DNA of 64,000 bases from Ruegeria atlantica (GCF_013032005.1 NZ_WQBE01000005.1:124001-188000), one strand, 5' to 3'; counted from the stretch's first letter, positions 8,958 through 18,679 are shown. The notes: generated by a model from the letters alone, not told the origin. Numbers and translations are program-made.

Positions 8958-10313
8958 ATGGATGGACAATGCTGTGGACCGGGCTTCAAGAGTCCGCAAG
9001 AAGCCATCAAAGCCCCCCGAGAAAAGCTACTCTACACGATCGCCATCTACACCGGGACAGGGATCCAGAAACCTGATTACCTTGCTACTGTGGATGTCGA
9101 CCCTGACAGCCCGACCTATTCTCAGGTAATCAATAGGCTGGAAATGCCGGGGATTGGGGACGAGCTTCACCACATGGGGTGGAACGCCTGTTCGTCCTGT
9201 CATGACGACGGCTCGATGTCCCGCAAATACCTGATCCTGCCAGGCGTACGCTCTAACAACCTTCACATCGTTGATACAGCCACTGACCCGCGTGCGCCGC
9301 GGTTGCATAAGGTCATCGACGGGGCCGAGATCAAGGCCAAGGCAGATTTATCGGGCCCACATACGGTGCATTGTTTGGGCTCGGAAATCATCATTTCCTT
9401 CCTTGGAAATGCCAAGGGTGAAGCTCCTGGAGGCTATCTGCATCTCGACAAAGAGTTCAACATCGTCGGTCGCTGGGAAACCTCGATGGGCGATATCAAG
9501 TTTGGCTACGATTTCTGGTACCAACCGCGCCACAACGTGATGGTCAGTTCCGAATGGGCTGCGCCCAATACCTTCATGCCGGGCTTCGATCTGGAAGAAG
9601 TGGGCCATCTGAAATATGGGCGGGAGCTGCATTTTTGGGATTTCGAAAAGCGCGAACCGGTCGAAAGCTTCTACTTGGGTGAAGACGGGCTGTTGCCACT
9701 GGAAGTCAAGTTCCACCATGACCCCGACAGCACGCATGGGTTCTGTGGCGCAGCTCTTTCGACCAATGTGATCCATTGGTGGCAAGACGATGCTAAAAAG
9801 TGGCGGTGGGAAAAGATCATCGACGTGGAAAACGAAATGCACCCCGAATGGCCGATCCCGTTGCCGGGGGTTATGTCGGCGATCCTGATCTCGATGGACG
9901 ACAAATACTTGTACCTGAACAATTGGCTGCATGGAGATATGCGCCAGTATGACATCACCGACCCGCATAATCCCAAGCTGACCGGCCAAGTGTTTATGGG
10001 GGGTCTTTTGGGTAAAGCTCCGATCGTTAACGGGGTCGAGGTCGCGGGTGGTCCGCAAATGTTCCAGCTCTCTCTCGACGGACGAAGGCTTTATGTCACG
10101 ACCTCGCTGTTTTCGACTTGGGATAACCAGTTCTATCCCGAGATCCGCGAAAAGGGCGGGGTTATGGTGATGATCGATTGCGACCCTGAAAACGGTGGCA
10201 TGAAGATCAACGAGGATTTCATTGTGGACTTTGGCAAAGAACCGAATGGTCCATCGCGCTGTCACGAGAGCCGGTATCCGGGCGGTGATTGCACAAGCGA
10301 CATCTGGCTATGA
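8958..10313 (+). CDS. mtoX: methanethiol oxidase / selenium-binding protein (SBP56)
   Basis: A 451-residue SBP56-family protein, the family of bacterial methanethiol oxidases that convert methanethiol to formaldehyde, sulfide and hydrogen peroxide. Conserved pieces are HHMGWNACSSCHDD (the CxxC site), LSGPHTVHCLGSEIIISFLG, KFHHDPDSTHGFCGAALS, LNNWLHGDMRQYDI and CHESRYPGGDCTSDIW at the end. The His-rich strands fit copper binding. No signal peptide is visible, although characterised bacterial MtoX proteins are exported. The start follows GGGAGGAGCACACG. It overlaps the ferredoxin gene by ATGA, and no SCO1-type copper chaperone gene is adjacent. Confidence 0.88.
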   Translation: MDGQCCGPGFKSPQEAIKAPREKLLYTIAIYTGTGIQKPDYLATVDVDPDSPTYSQVINRLEMPGIGDELHHMGWNACSSCHDDGSMSRKYLILPGVRSNNLHIVDTATDPRAPRLHKVIDGAEIKAKADLSGPHTVHCLGSEIIISFLGNAKGEAPGGYLHLDKEFNIVGRWETSMGDIKFGYDFWYQPRHNVMVSSEWAAPNTFMPGFDLEEVGHLKYGRELHFWDFEKREPVESFYLGEDGLLPLEVKFHHDPDSTHGFCGAALSTNVIHWWQDDAKKWRWEKIIDVENEMHPEWPIPLPGVMSAILISMDDKYLYLNNWLHGDMRQYDITDPHNPKLTGQVFMGGLLGKAPIVNGVEVAGGPQMFQLSLDGRRLYVTTSLFSTWDNQFYPEIREKGGVMVMIDCDPENGGMKINEDFIVDFGKEPNGPSRCHESRYPGGDCTSDIWL

Positions 10314-10675
10314 CTATGTATACCGTGACGATCGCGAACAGAGATGGCGCGCAATACTGTGTGGATGCGCGGCGTCCACTTCTGGAAACGCTGAGAGAAC
10401 AGGGCGTCGACTTGCCTTTTGGGTGCAAGTATGGCGGCTGCATTACCTGCGCGGCAAAACTAAAGACTGGCGCGATCGATCAACGCCGACAGGTTGCGCT
10501 GAATAATCGGCAAATCGCGAACGGATATGTGATCCTTTGCGTGGCACGTCCAACATCCGACATCACGCTTGAGATAGGGGTCGAGAGCCATGACAAGCTG
10601 TACCGCAATCCGTTTCTCGACCCACTCAAACCCCACGAACTCAAGGCTGACATTGCGACGCCGAAGGAAGGTTAA
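10310..10675 (+). CDS. [2Fe-2S] ferredoxin
   Basis: A 121-residue plant-type ferredoxin. The cluster ligands are visible as CKYGGCITC near residues 38-46 plus a later Cys in VILCVARP (C-x4-C-x2-C...C). The start codon overlaps the stop of the methanethiol oxidase gene by ATGA, which selects this start and implies translational coupling. It probably passes electrons to or from a partner linked to the oxidase, but no ferredoxin reductase is encoded beside it. Confidence 0.88.
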   Translation: MTMYTVTIANRDGAQYCVDARRPLLETLREQGVDLPFGCKYGGCITCAAKLKTGAIDQRRQVALNNRQIANGYVILCVARPTSDITLEIGVESHDKLYRNPFLDPLKPHELKADIATPKEG

Positions 10676-10678
10676 CCG

Positions 10679-11143
10679 ATGCCCGAAGCAGATATTGATC
10701 GCATCTACGATTACGACCCCAAGTACCTAGCCGACATCCTGCAGTCGGTCAAAACCATTGCAATGGTGGGGGCTAGTGCGGACAAAACAAAATTCAGTTA
10801 TGGCGTTCTGCGACAGCTCAGTGAAATCGGCTATGATATTGTACCGGTGAATCCTAACCCGAATGTTTCGGAAATTAGAGGACTCAAGGTCTACCACTCG
10901 CTAGAAGAGATCGACAAACATGTTGATATGGTTGATGTCTTCCGCCCAAAGGAAGAGTTGTATGGCTTTGCCGAGAAGGCTATCGCTATCGGGGCAAAAG
11001 TTCTTTGGGGTCAAATCGGTGTGTACGACGACCAAGCAGCGCAACTCGCTGAAGCGGCGGGCCTTAAAGTCGTGATGAACCGATGCCCCAAGATTGAACT
11101 CTTCCGCCCTTTTTGGAAGCCGCGCCTGGACCTAAAGATATGA
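10679..11143 (+). CDS. CoA-binding domain protein (YccU-like)
   Basis: A 154-residue single-domain Rossmann-type CoA-binding protein: TIAMVGASADKTKFSYGVLR, VPVNPN, VDMVDVFRPKEE, VLWGQIGVYD and VVMNRCPKIE are the standard strand and loop motifs of the YccU group. It starts three bases after the ferredoxin stop, so it is the third gene of the unit. The family role is poorly known; the context suggests handling a thiol or acyl-CoA linked to the oxidase. Confidence 0.85.
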   Translation: MPEADIDRIYDYDPKYLADILQSVKTIAMVGASADKTKFSYGVLRQLSEIGYDIVPVNPNPNVSEIRGLKVYHSLEEIDKHVDMVDVFRPKEELYGFAEKAIAIGAKVLWGQIGVYDDQAAQLAEAAGLKVVMNRCPKIELFRPFWKPRLDLKI

Positions 11144-11308
11144 TAGAAATTCGATTGGTAGCGGCCTCCTCAGCATCCAATGAGGGTGCCAATTGAGATA
11201 TTGTGCTTACGGAAGAGAAGACAAGTAGTCCTGTCACTCTACACAACCGCCTAGTCTAAAACCAAAAATGTCCGATTAGTTTGGAGAACCAAAGGCCGCT
11301 TTGTCCGC

Positions 11309-11401
11309 AGTGCGGTTTACCCAGACGTGCTTTGGTTTCAATTGTCGCTTCTGGCCGACGATCCGGCCGTTGTTCCAGGCCGGGCAAAGAGCGCGAATGG
11401 C
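11309..11401 (-). pseudogene. relic of a site-specific integrase N-terminus
   Basis: On the minus strand, PAWNNGRIVGQKRQLKPKHVW matches the start of the integrase relic at 19843 (AWNKGRFIGQKRPLLPKQVW), in protein and in DNA. Similarity stops after VW and no catalytic domain follows. Only about 30 residues survive. The rest of 11144-11560 shows no gene. Confidence 0.6.
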
Positions 11402-11560
11402 AGGTAAGTCTGGGTTTCCATAACTGATCCTCCGCTCCGCTATACACGCCCACAACGACAACCCGACGATGACGAGGGACGATAACAGGATGCTGCACCG
11501 CCTCCAAGATCGGCTTGGAGCCCAAAGCAGAAATCGCGGTTTGCTCTATCGTTGTGATAA

Positions 11561-12427
11561 TTAATGCTTTTGCGCAAGGACGTCTATTATCGCAGTGAGA
11601 GCCTTGTCTTCAAGCCCTTGATCCATACCCAATTGCGCCATCTCAACAAACAGTCGGGGCAATTCATCCCGGGCGCCAAGAGCCTCAAAACTAGCGAGAA
11701 CATCTTCCAAAGCTGCGGCGTAAGTACTCATCGAGGCTGGTGGGTTGTCATAGGTGGCTTGAGGCGCTGTCGCGGCAAAGTAGTCGTAATAAGGTTTCAT
11801 CATTCCCATAGATATGGGCACAAGATCTGAGAAGGTTTGCATGGGGATACCTGCTTTCTTCGCTGCCAGCGCTCCGTAAATCATTCCCCACATGAAACCT
11901 TGGCGAACCGTAAAAAGTCCCGCAAAGAGTGCAGCCAGCATTCCAGCTTGGCCACCCACATGGACAGAGCTTCCGCCCAAATTTCTAATGATTGGACCGT
12001 GGATCTTCCACTGTTCTTCGGTTCCAACGACCGACAGGACGGTATCCTTATCTCCGATCATATGCGGATAAGCATTGATGATGCCAACCATCCACGAGGC
12101 GCCAGCGTTTTCCACGAGTTGCGCTAAGTCTTCAGCATCCTCTGCGCCTCCAGTTGAGAGTTCGATTATGGTCTTGTTGGGCAGCGAATTAGCCGCATTG
12201 GACAAGAGTTCTATTGTCTGCGGGTGTGATTTTACGCAGGTAATCGTTACAGGACTGGCAGATATCGCCTCAGAAACAGTGGCCGCCACAGTTGCTCCTT
12301 CGGAACCAAGAGCGCTAGCTTTCTCGGGTGTCCTATTCCAAACAGTTACAGATCGGCCTGCTTTCATTTGAGCTCGGGCAAGCGCTGTACCCATGGACCC
12401 AAGACCTATTACTGAAATGTCCGTCAT
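11561..12427 (-). CDS. NAD(P)-dependent oxidoreductase, imine reductase-like
   Basis: A 288-residue protein of the 3-hydroxyisobutyrate dehydrogenase superfamily. The N-terminal Rossmann motif is SVIGLGSMGTALARAQMKAG with WNRTPEKA (the Arg suggests NADPH preference). The C-terminal all-helical domain has the IRED-like pattern GIINAYPHMIGDKDTVL and GGSSVHVGGQAGMLAALF. The classical hydroxyacid dehydrogenase lysine (GxxGxGxxxK) is absent. The ATG at 12427 follows GAGGAGTTCAGC. It lies downstream of the TRAP operon on the same strand but beyond a terminator, so it may be separately expressed. Confidence 0.82.
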   Translation of the reverse strand: MTDISVIGLGSMGTALARAQMKAGRSVTVWNRTPEKASALGSEGATVAATVSEAISASPVTITCVKSHPQTIELLSNAANSLPNKTIIELSTGGAEDAEDLAQLVENAGASWMVGIINAYPHMIGDKDTVLSVVGTEEQWKIHGPIIRNLGGSSVHVGGQAGMLAALFAGLFTVRQGFMWGMIYGALAAKKAGIPMQTFSDLVPISMGMMKPYYDYFAATAPQATYDNPPASMSTYAAALEDVLASFEALGARDELPRLFVEMAQLGMDQGLEDKALTAIIDVLAQKH

Positions 12428-12770
12428 GCTGAACTCCTCACAAATAACCAATTGCAAACAACGGCGCGGTTTTGTCTCGCCGAAATGCCAACGGGGCGAC
12501 CAATCAGATCACCGTACTTGGAAAACGGCTCGCTATACTAAGGTTTTCTGAACAGGTCTTTTGGGAAACGGGTGCCTCACAGTCGCATCACCATTGACCG
12601 ATGGTCAGGCACTAACTACCGCACTCTCGCCGAGTGGTGAAAACTCGGCGCGGCATTTTAGACAATTCTACTGGCCCGACTGACACTGATTGCAACTTGC
12701 ATGGCAACGCCTTCAGTTAGAAAATGCTCCGAGATTTAATCTGGCTGCCACAATACTAAAAAAGGGAATT

Positions 12771-12799
12771 AGAAGTGGCCCCTGTCAGAGGCCACTTCT
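12771..12799 (-). terminator. intrinsic terminator of the dctQMP operon
   Basis: A perfect 10-base stem (AGAAGTGGCC / GGCCACTTCT) with a 9-base loop starts just after the dctP stop. On the minus strand it is followed by AATTCCC and a run of six T. It separates the TRAP operon from the oxidoreductase gene. The rest of 12428-12770 shows no gene. Confidence 0.7.
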
Positions 12800-12805
12800 A
12801 ACGTA

Positions 12806-13843
12806 TCACTCAAAGTTGTACGGCGCACCGGCTTGGTTGATCACACTGTTGTATTCTCGGAAAATTCCAACGATTTTCTCATGCACTTCGCCTTCCTGGG
12901 CAATTTCTTCCCAGAACTCTTTGGCTGCATTCTCGACCTCGGCCCATTCGGACGCAGGCACTGATCGCAATTCCAGCTTATCGCCATTTGCGCGCAGTGC
13001 CGCTTCTCCGCCCCAATACCATTGATTGCGATAGGTGTGACCTGCTTCGATACCTGCCATCACGACGGATTTCAGGTGATCTGGTAATTCAGCCCAACGC
13101 TCTTGGTTTGCAAACCAAGATCCGATCCACGCACCCGAGATGTTGTTGGTCAGGAAATAGTCCGTCACATCAGCCCAACCAACCGTGTAATCCTCGGTAA
13201 TGCCCGACCACGCCATGCCGTCAAGCTCTCCGGTCTGTACGGCGACTTCCGCGTCTTCGTAGGGAATGTTCACCGGCACGACGCCAAACTTGGCGAGGAA
13301 CCGACCAGCCGTTGGGAAGGTGTATAGTTTTAGCCCATCCAGATCAGCAACCGATGTAATTTCCTTCTTTGTGTTGAAGTTGCACGGGTCCTGCCCGGCA
13401 GCAGACAACCACTGAACGCCAACTTTGGCATACTCGTCGCGCCAAATGTCCGCCAACCCGTATTGATTGAACAAAACCGGCACGTCGAGAATGTGCTTTG
13501 TCGCGAAGGGGAAGTACCCGCCAAAGACGCGAAGCGGTGTCGGTGACGCCATCGAGTCATCGTCCGAATGAACCCCGTCGATTGTTCCGCGCTGAAGCGC
13601 TTGGAACAGCTCGCCCGTGGGCACAATCTGATCTGCGAAGAACAGCTCGATTTCCAGCTCACCGTTGGCATTGGCGTTGATGTAGTCAATTGCAGGCTTG
13701 GTCACATGCTCGCCCAACGCGCCTCCGGCATAGGTCTGGAACCGCCATTTGATGGGGGCCTGCGCCTTTACAATAGCCGGTGCAGCAAGCGTCGCGGGCG
13801 CGGCCAAAGCGGCGGTCCGCAAAAATCTACGTCTTGTAGTCAT
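12806..13843 (-). CDS. dctP: TRAP transporter substrate-binding protein DctP
   Basis: A 345-residue periplasmic binding protein. It has a Tat-type signal (TTRRRFLRTAALAAPATLA, cleaved near AIVKAQA), then the DctP/TAXI-like fold: WRFQTYAGGALGEHVTKPAI, GTIDGVHSDDDS, LDGLKLYTFPTAGRFL and the conserved Arg region. Third gene of a dctQ-dctM-dctP operon. The transported acid is unknown. The twin-Arg signal is common for Rhodobacterales TRAP binding proteins. Confidence 0.92.
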   Translation of the reverse strand: MTTRRRFLRTAALAAPATLAAPAIVKAQAPIKWRFQTYAGGALGEHVTKPAIDYINANANGELEIELFFADQIVPTGELFQALQRGTIDGVHSDDDSMASPTPLRVFGGYFPFATKHILDVPVLFNQYGLADIWRDEYAKVGVQWLSAAGQDPCNFNTKKEITSVADLDGLKLYTFPTAGRFLAKFGVVPVNIPYEDAEVAVQTGELDGMAWSGITEDYTVGWADVTDYFLTNNISGAWIGSWFANQERWAELPDHLKSVVMAGIEAGHTYRNQWYWGGEAALRANGDKLELRSVPASEWAEVENAAKEFWEEIAQEGEVHEKIVGIFREYNSVINQAGAPYNFE

Positions 13844-13910
13844 GGTCTTCCTCTCCTGTGCTTTTCATTGAACTTGATCCGGTTAACCCGGTTTCTCGTT
13901 CTTTACGTGC

Positions 13911-15239
13911 TCAGTTTCCGTAGACGATGCCCGGAAGCCACAATGCGATGTCTGGGAAGGCCATCACCAATCCCAAAGCCAATGCCATCACTGCCACAAA
14001 CGGTATGATGGACCTGTAAATATCTCCAATCGTCACCTCTGGTGGGGCCATGGCCCGCATCAAAAACAGGTTGTACCCAAAAGGCGGAGTCATATAGGCG
14101 ATCTGACATGTGATCGTGTAGAGGACACCGTACCATATCAGATCAAACCCCAGCGCACCGACCAGCGGCACGTATAACGGAGCTACGATGACCAGCATGG
14201 CGGTGTCATCCAGAAACGTACCCATAACCAGAAAGCTGAGCTGCATCAGGATCAGGATGATCCACGGGTTCAGGCCCAGCTGCACCGTAAACAGGTTTTC
14301 GATCGCCTTGACCGCGCCCAGCCCGTCAAAAACCGCGCCGAAGGCCAGGGCCGCAAGGATGATCCACATAAACATGCAGGTTATTCCAAGCGTCTGTTTG
14401 ATCGAGGTCTCAAAAACCTGCCACGTCATGCGGCGTTTCAGAACCGCCGCCATCAAGGCCGCGATTGCCCCCAAGGCCGAGCTTTCGACCAGTGAGGTCC
14501 AGCCATTCACGAAGGGCACCATCATCACCGCAAAGATGCCTATGGGCAGCAGACCAGCCCCCAGCAGGCGGAGTTTTTCGCTCCAGGTGACCTGCGCGCG
14601 TTCTTCGGCGCTCATCACAGGGCCGAGCGATGGGTTCAGGCGACAGCGGATGGCGATGTAGATGATGAACAGCGTGGCCATCATCAAACCGGGAATAACG
14701 CCTGCCAGCCAAAGCTGCCCGACCGGTTGACGGGCAATCATGGCGTAAAGGACCAACACAACGGAAGGCGGCACGAGAATTCCCAAGGATGAACCAGCCT
14801 GTATGACCCCCGTCACCATACGCTTGTCATAGTTCCGGCGCAGCAATTCGGGCAAAGCAATTGTCGCTCCAATCGCCATACCTGCAACGGACAATCCGTT
14901 CATGGCTGAGATCAGAACCATCAGACCGATTGTGCCTATAGCCAGCCCGCCGGAAAGACCGCCCATCCAGACATGGAACATACGATACAGGTCATCCGCG
15001 ATCCGGGATTCCGACAAAACGTATCCCATGAAAATGAACATCGGCAGCGTAAGCAGGGGGTACCAGCGCATGACCTTGATCGCTGCCGCAAACCCCAGAT
15101 CATAGCCCCCCCTGTCGCCCCACAGGAAAAAGGCGGCAATCACTGCTACGAACCCGATAGCCCCGAATACACGCTGCCCGGTTAACAGCATCAGCATCAT
15201 GGTCGAGAACATGAGCGCGGCTATCAATTCATAGCTCAC
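13911..15239 (-). CDS. dctM: TRAP transporter large permease DctM
   Basis: A 442-residue integral membrane protein with about 12 helices. Motifs include LPMFIFMGYVLSESRIADDLY, SGGLAIGTIGLMVLISAMNG, GVIQAGSSLGILVPPSVVLV and GTFLDDTAMLVIVAPLYVPL, all typical of DctM. Its start overlaps the dctQ stop by four bases (ATGA), so the two membrane subunits are translationally coupled. Substrate entry is driven by a sodium gradient in this family. Confidence 0.93.
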   Translation of the reverse strand: MSYELIAALMFSTMMLMLLTGQRVFGAIGFVAVIAAFFLWGDRGGYDLGFAAAIKVMRWYPLLTLPMFIFMGYVLSESRIADDLYRMFHVWMGGLSGGLAIGTIGLMVLISAMNGLSVAGMAIGATIALPELLRRNYDKRMVTGVIQAGSSLGILVPPSVVLVLYAMIARQPVGQLWLAGVIPGLMMATLFIIYIAIRCRLNPSLGPVMSAEERAQVTWSEKLRLLGAGLLPIGIFAVMMVPFVNGWTSLVESSALGAIAALMAAVLKRRMTWQVFETSIKQTLGITCMFMWIILAALAFGAVFDGLGAVKAIENLFTVQLGLNPWIILILMQLSFLVMGTFLDDTAMLVIVAPLYVPLVGALGFDLIWYGVLYTITCQIAYMTPPFGYNLFLMRAMAPPEVTIGDIYRSIIPFVAVMALALGLVMAFPDIALWLPGIVYGN

Positions 15240-15808
15240 CCGCGGTGTCCCCCTTCAAGGTCTTCGGGGGCCATATGCACCGGCTCATCATCTTTCGGAC
15301 CCATATCATGTCCTCGCAACCGCAAGATGTCTTTGAACAGTTCCGAGATTGACTGCAACAGCATCAGCAGAATGCCAACCACCATGATCGTTTTGATGGG
15401 CCAGATATAGGGGCGCCACGCGGACGAGGACCTCTCGCCGCCATATTGGAACGAATACATCAAACTGTCCCAACCTCCCCACAATAAAAAGGCCAGATAC
15501 ACGATCAGAAAAAGCACCGTCAGCACGTCAACCTGGCTTTTTCGGCGGTCTGTCCATTCTCCATACAGCAGGTCCATCCGGACATTCGCACCCATCTGCA
15601 TCGCATAAGGACCGCCAAGAATGTAGTAAGCGACCATGGCAAACTGTGCCATTTCAAGGGTCCAGAGCGAGGGGACAAAGAAGGTCTTGGACACAGAGGA
15701 ATACAGCAGGATCGCCATCATAAGAAAAATGCCATACATGATGACCCGCCCAATCGTCCTGTTGGCACGGTCCACAAATCTGACATAGGCCTTCATCACA
15801 CCTGTCAC
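15236..15808 (-). CDS. dctQ: TRAP transporter small permease DctQ
   Basis: A protein of about 190 residues with four membrane helices (IGRVIMYGIFLMMAILLYSS, MAQFAMVAYYILGGPYAMQ, LTVLFLIVYLAFLLWGGW, IKTIMVVGILLMLLQSISEL) and a charged cytosolic tail. The central GANVRMDLLYGEW is the DctQ hallmark. The start is either GTG at 15808 or ATG at 15796. First gene of the TRAP operon. Confidence 0.88.
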   Translation of the reverse strand: MTGVMKAYVRFVDRANRTIGRVIMYGIFLMMAILLYSSVSKTFFVPSLWTLEMAQFAMVAYYILGGPYAMQMGANVRMDLLYGEWTDRRKSQVDVLTVLFLIVYLAFLLWGGWDSLMYSFQYGGERSSSAWRPYIWPIKTIMVVGILLMLLQSISELFKDILRLRGHDMGPKDDEPVHMAPEDLEGGHRG

Positions 15809-17080
15809 GAAGCCGCCTTTACATAATGTGATTTGTCATGTGAGCCAGCGTAGAGCGAAAACTTCTCCGAGCGACTAAGAACTAACATCCCGCATTCGCG
15901 CGGAAAACCGCTATAAAATTCACGCATGTTGAGCTCTACCCCAATACTCTCCCTCTTCATCAGAGCGACATGTCGGATAGCTGTCAAGTTGGTACCAGGC
16001 ATAATTGGCTGATTAAGGTGATGGTTCTAGAGCTTCATGGCAAACCTATTGTTGCAAGTCGCCCTTACTTGCTACTTTCTCATTTCGATGGATGCACTTT
16101 TTTGTGTGAGAACAAACCTTTCAGAGCGACAAAAACAGAGAATTTGGCGCGAAGGAGCGTAATTTAACATTTCATTCAAATACGACCTTTATTTGAGATC
16201 GAAACCGAACCTGGGGAGGCCAACAATCTTCCCGATGAGATGCCTAAGGTCCTTAGTGATTTTGTGACGTCCTGGGGGCGCCTGCAATTGAAGTTGTATC
16301 TTCTTGCCGAGTAACAGTTATAGTTATCGCCAATTCGCTGCGCGGCCCATCCTTACCTAAATGAATGTTCATCAGATAATACCAGTGGCAGCAGTGCCCG
16401 CAGTTCGAGAGTTCGACAAGCCTCCTTTCTCGCTAGTGCAGCGAATGGCGGCAAAGCGAGCTGCGACCGCAGCATCTCGGTTGGCGGCTGGAGGTCGGCT
16501 CTGGGCCGAACGCTGAGGCAGGGTATTCTGCTGATCAATCACGCCCAAGTAACACACACTGCGCCGGTTTCCAGGTTGCGAAGAGGCACATTGGCTTACT
16601 GTTTCACGTCGACTTGAAGCGCTTGAACCGTCGAAACACTCTAAAAGCGCAGAAATCATAAGGTGTTGAATTCAATGGCAGGCGAGTCTCATTAATTCAG
16701 TCCCATTATTTACGTACTCCGACAATTCTTGTCGGATCACCTTAGTGGTGAGACTGCGGTTCCAACAAAATCAGCTACTTAGAGTTTTCAATTTTTGAGA
16801 CTCCAGAATCCGAGATTTTCTAACCAAACAAATAAAAAGCAGTCCTTCATTTAAGGCGCGGAGAACGACTGCACTGAGCCCATCCTGTGAATTTGGTTTT
16901 CTCGCTGCGTACGCTCGCAGCACAGACTTTGCCGCGTGCGCATCATCTTGTGCACAGCAACGCGTCTGAAGAACCGGTCGTTCCTGCGCAGCGCGGCGAC
17001 AATGGATGCGCCAACTCACAGGTCGCGGACTTAGTGCTAATTCAGACGACATTGGAGTGAGCTCAATAGCGCCCTTTTGA
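15809..17080. other. 1.3 kb gene-free stretch
   Basis: No gene is recognised between dctQ and the LysR gene, both on the minus strand. Open frames at 16353-16659 and 16771-17091 have low-complexity, Arg/Ser/Ala-rich translations without domain motifs or convincing ribosome sites. GC content shifts along the stretch (AT-rich near 16100-16350), suggesting decayed or joined sequence. The promoter of dctQMP should lie just above 15808. Confidence 0.5.
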
Positions 17081-17980
17081 TTAAGCACCAACGCGGTTCT
17101 TTTTCAGGTGTTGAATAAAGAGGCGCAGTGGTGTCATCGAACGGTATTCCCGCGGGAAAAAGATATTGATGCCGGGGATGGAAACCCTGTTTTGGACTAA
17201 GACTTCTTCGACTAAACCGGATGCCAGTGATTCCAGACACGTGTCGCGAAACGTATAAGCTATTCCCAGCCCGCGGGCCGCCATTTCAACCGTGACCGGC
17301 GAAGAGTTTGCAATCAGGCTACCGCCCACTTCGACGGCGTAGTCACCTTCAGGGCCGGTGAATGTCCAGGGGGCGAATTGGCCGGAGCTTTGGAAGCGGT
17401 AGCGCAGACAATTATGTTCCAACAAATCCCTTGGGTTTTCTGGGGTGCCATTCTCCGCAAGATACTTCGGGCTTGCCACCACAGCTGTTTGCAATGGACT
17501 TGTTAAGCAGATGGCAATCATATCCTGCGCAATCATGCCACCCATACGAAAACCAGCATGGAAGCCCTCGCCAAGCACATCCGACAAAGCATCGGTTAGC
17601 AGCAGCTCAACCTCGATCTCGGGGTATAGCTCCTGGAATGAGACCAGCGCTTCGCGAACGACCAGATGGTAGGCGATCTCGGAAATCGCGAGCTTCAACG
17701 TACCGCGGGCTGAATGGCCTGCTGTAAGTGCGCTTTCAAGCCCGTCGGCAAGTTGATCAAATGCCGGGCCTGAGCTTCTCGCCAGAGCACGCCCGGCTTC
17801 TGTCAGATTGATTGACCGCGTCGTCCGGATGAACAGTGCAGTTCCAAGTCTGTCTTCTAGGTTCTTTAGCTGATGACTTACTGTGGACCGTTTGAGCCCC
17901 AGCTTTTGTGCAGCAGCACTCAGGCTGCCGTGTTGAGCAATCGCATTGAACACTTCGAGAGTGGAAAGAGGCAGGCGCAT
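17081..17980 (-). CDS. LysR-family transcriptional regulator
   Basis: A 299-residue LysR protein. The HTH spans residues 4-60 (LPLSTLEVFNAIAQHGSLSA, KRSTVSHQLKNLEDRLG) and the effector domain follows from about residue 90. The ATG at 17980 has TAGGAGATGCACCA just upstream, which settles the start over longer options. It is divergent from the quinone reductase gene at 18097 (116 bases apart) and probably regulates it and the following SDR. Confidence 0.9.
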   Translation of the reverse strand: MRLPLSTLEVFNAIAQHGSLSAAAQKLGLKRSTVSHQLKNLEDRLGTALFIRTTRSINLTEAGRALARSSGPAFDQLADGLESALTAGHSARGTLKLAISEIAYHLVVREALVSFQELYPEIEVELLLTDALSDVLGEGFHAGFRMGGMIAQDMIAICLTSPLQTAVVASPKYLAENGTPENPRDLLEHNCLRYRFQSSGQFAPWTFTGPEGDYAVEVGGSLIANSSPVTVEMAARGLGIAYTFRDTCLESLASGLVEEVLVQNRVSIPGINIFFPREYRSMTPLRLFIQHLKKNRVGA

Positions 17981-18096
17981 TGGTGCATCTCCTACACCAT
18001 AGAGATGGTTAACAGGCATATTGTTGTCTGTGATGGAGTATATAGATTTGGCCAACAAGTAAACGCAACTCCCCGGACGGCAGAGACAAATCACCA

Positions 18097-18645
18097 ATGA
18101 ACATTCTCGTTTTGACCGCTCATCCAAACCTCAAAGCCTCATTGGTCAACCGAGTGTGGTTTGACGCCCTGTCAGATGTGGCAGGCATCACAACCCGTGA
18201 CCTGATGGCCGTCGGCGGGCGGGAGATGAAATTTGATCCGGAGGTCGAACAGGCCCTGCTTCGGAATGCTGACCGTGTCGTGTTGCAGTTTCCGTTCTAC
18301 TGGTACTCCTCCCCGCCCGTACTCAAGGCGTGGCTTGATCAGGTGTTGCTTGCCGGGTTTGCCTATGGCCCCGGTGGCAACCAACTAAACGGAAAAGAGC
18401 TCGTGCTTGCCGTTTCCACTGGTGGACCGGTCGAAAGCTACCGGACTGGTGCATTCAACAATTTTTCCATGTCCGAGTTTCTGACTCCGTTTCGACAGAC
18501 GGCACTTATAACTGGCATGACCTATCTGCCGCCATTCGTACTCCACAGTGCGATGAGCCAGGACCAGATCAGGATCGGAGCAAGCGTTCCGGCGTTGATT
18601 GCGCATCTGACGGGACAACAGCCCGAAGCCAAGTTGGCTGGATAG
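18097..18645 (+). CDS. NAD(P)H quinone oxidoreductase, flavodoxin-like (KefF/MdaB type)
   Basis: A 182-residue Flavodoxin_2 protein. The phosphate loop is LTAHPNLKASLVNRVW, the flavin-side loop is QFPFYWYSSPPVLKAWLDQV, and GGPVESYR is the second FMN loop. The family reduces quinones or electrophilic compounds with two electrons and is often controlled by a divergent LysR protein, as here. The SDR gene follows after 34 bases, likely in one operon. Confidence 0.88.
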   Translation: MNILVLTAHPNLKASLVNRVWFDALSDVAGITTRDLMAVGGREMKFDPEVEQALLRNADRVVLQFPFYWYSSPPVLKAWLDQVLLAGFAYGPGGNQLNGKELVLAVSTGGPVESYRTGAFNNFSMSEFLTPFRQTALITGMTYLPPFVLHSAMSQDQIRIGASVPALIAHLTGQQPEAKLAG

Positions 18646-18679
18646 GCACATACCCCTCGCTAAAAATCAGGAGAAGCAA

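Noticed and set aside
9348..10265. A 305-codon minus-strand open frame inside the methanethiol oxidase gene
   Set aside because: It is antisense to a well-conserved gene and shows no family features.
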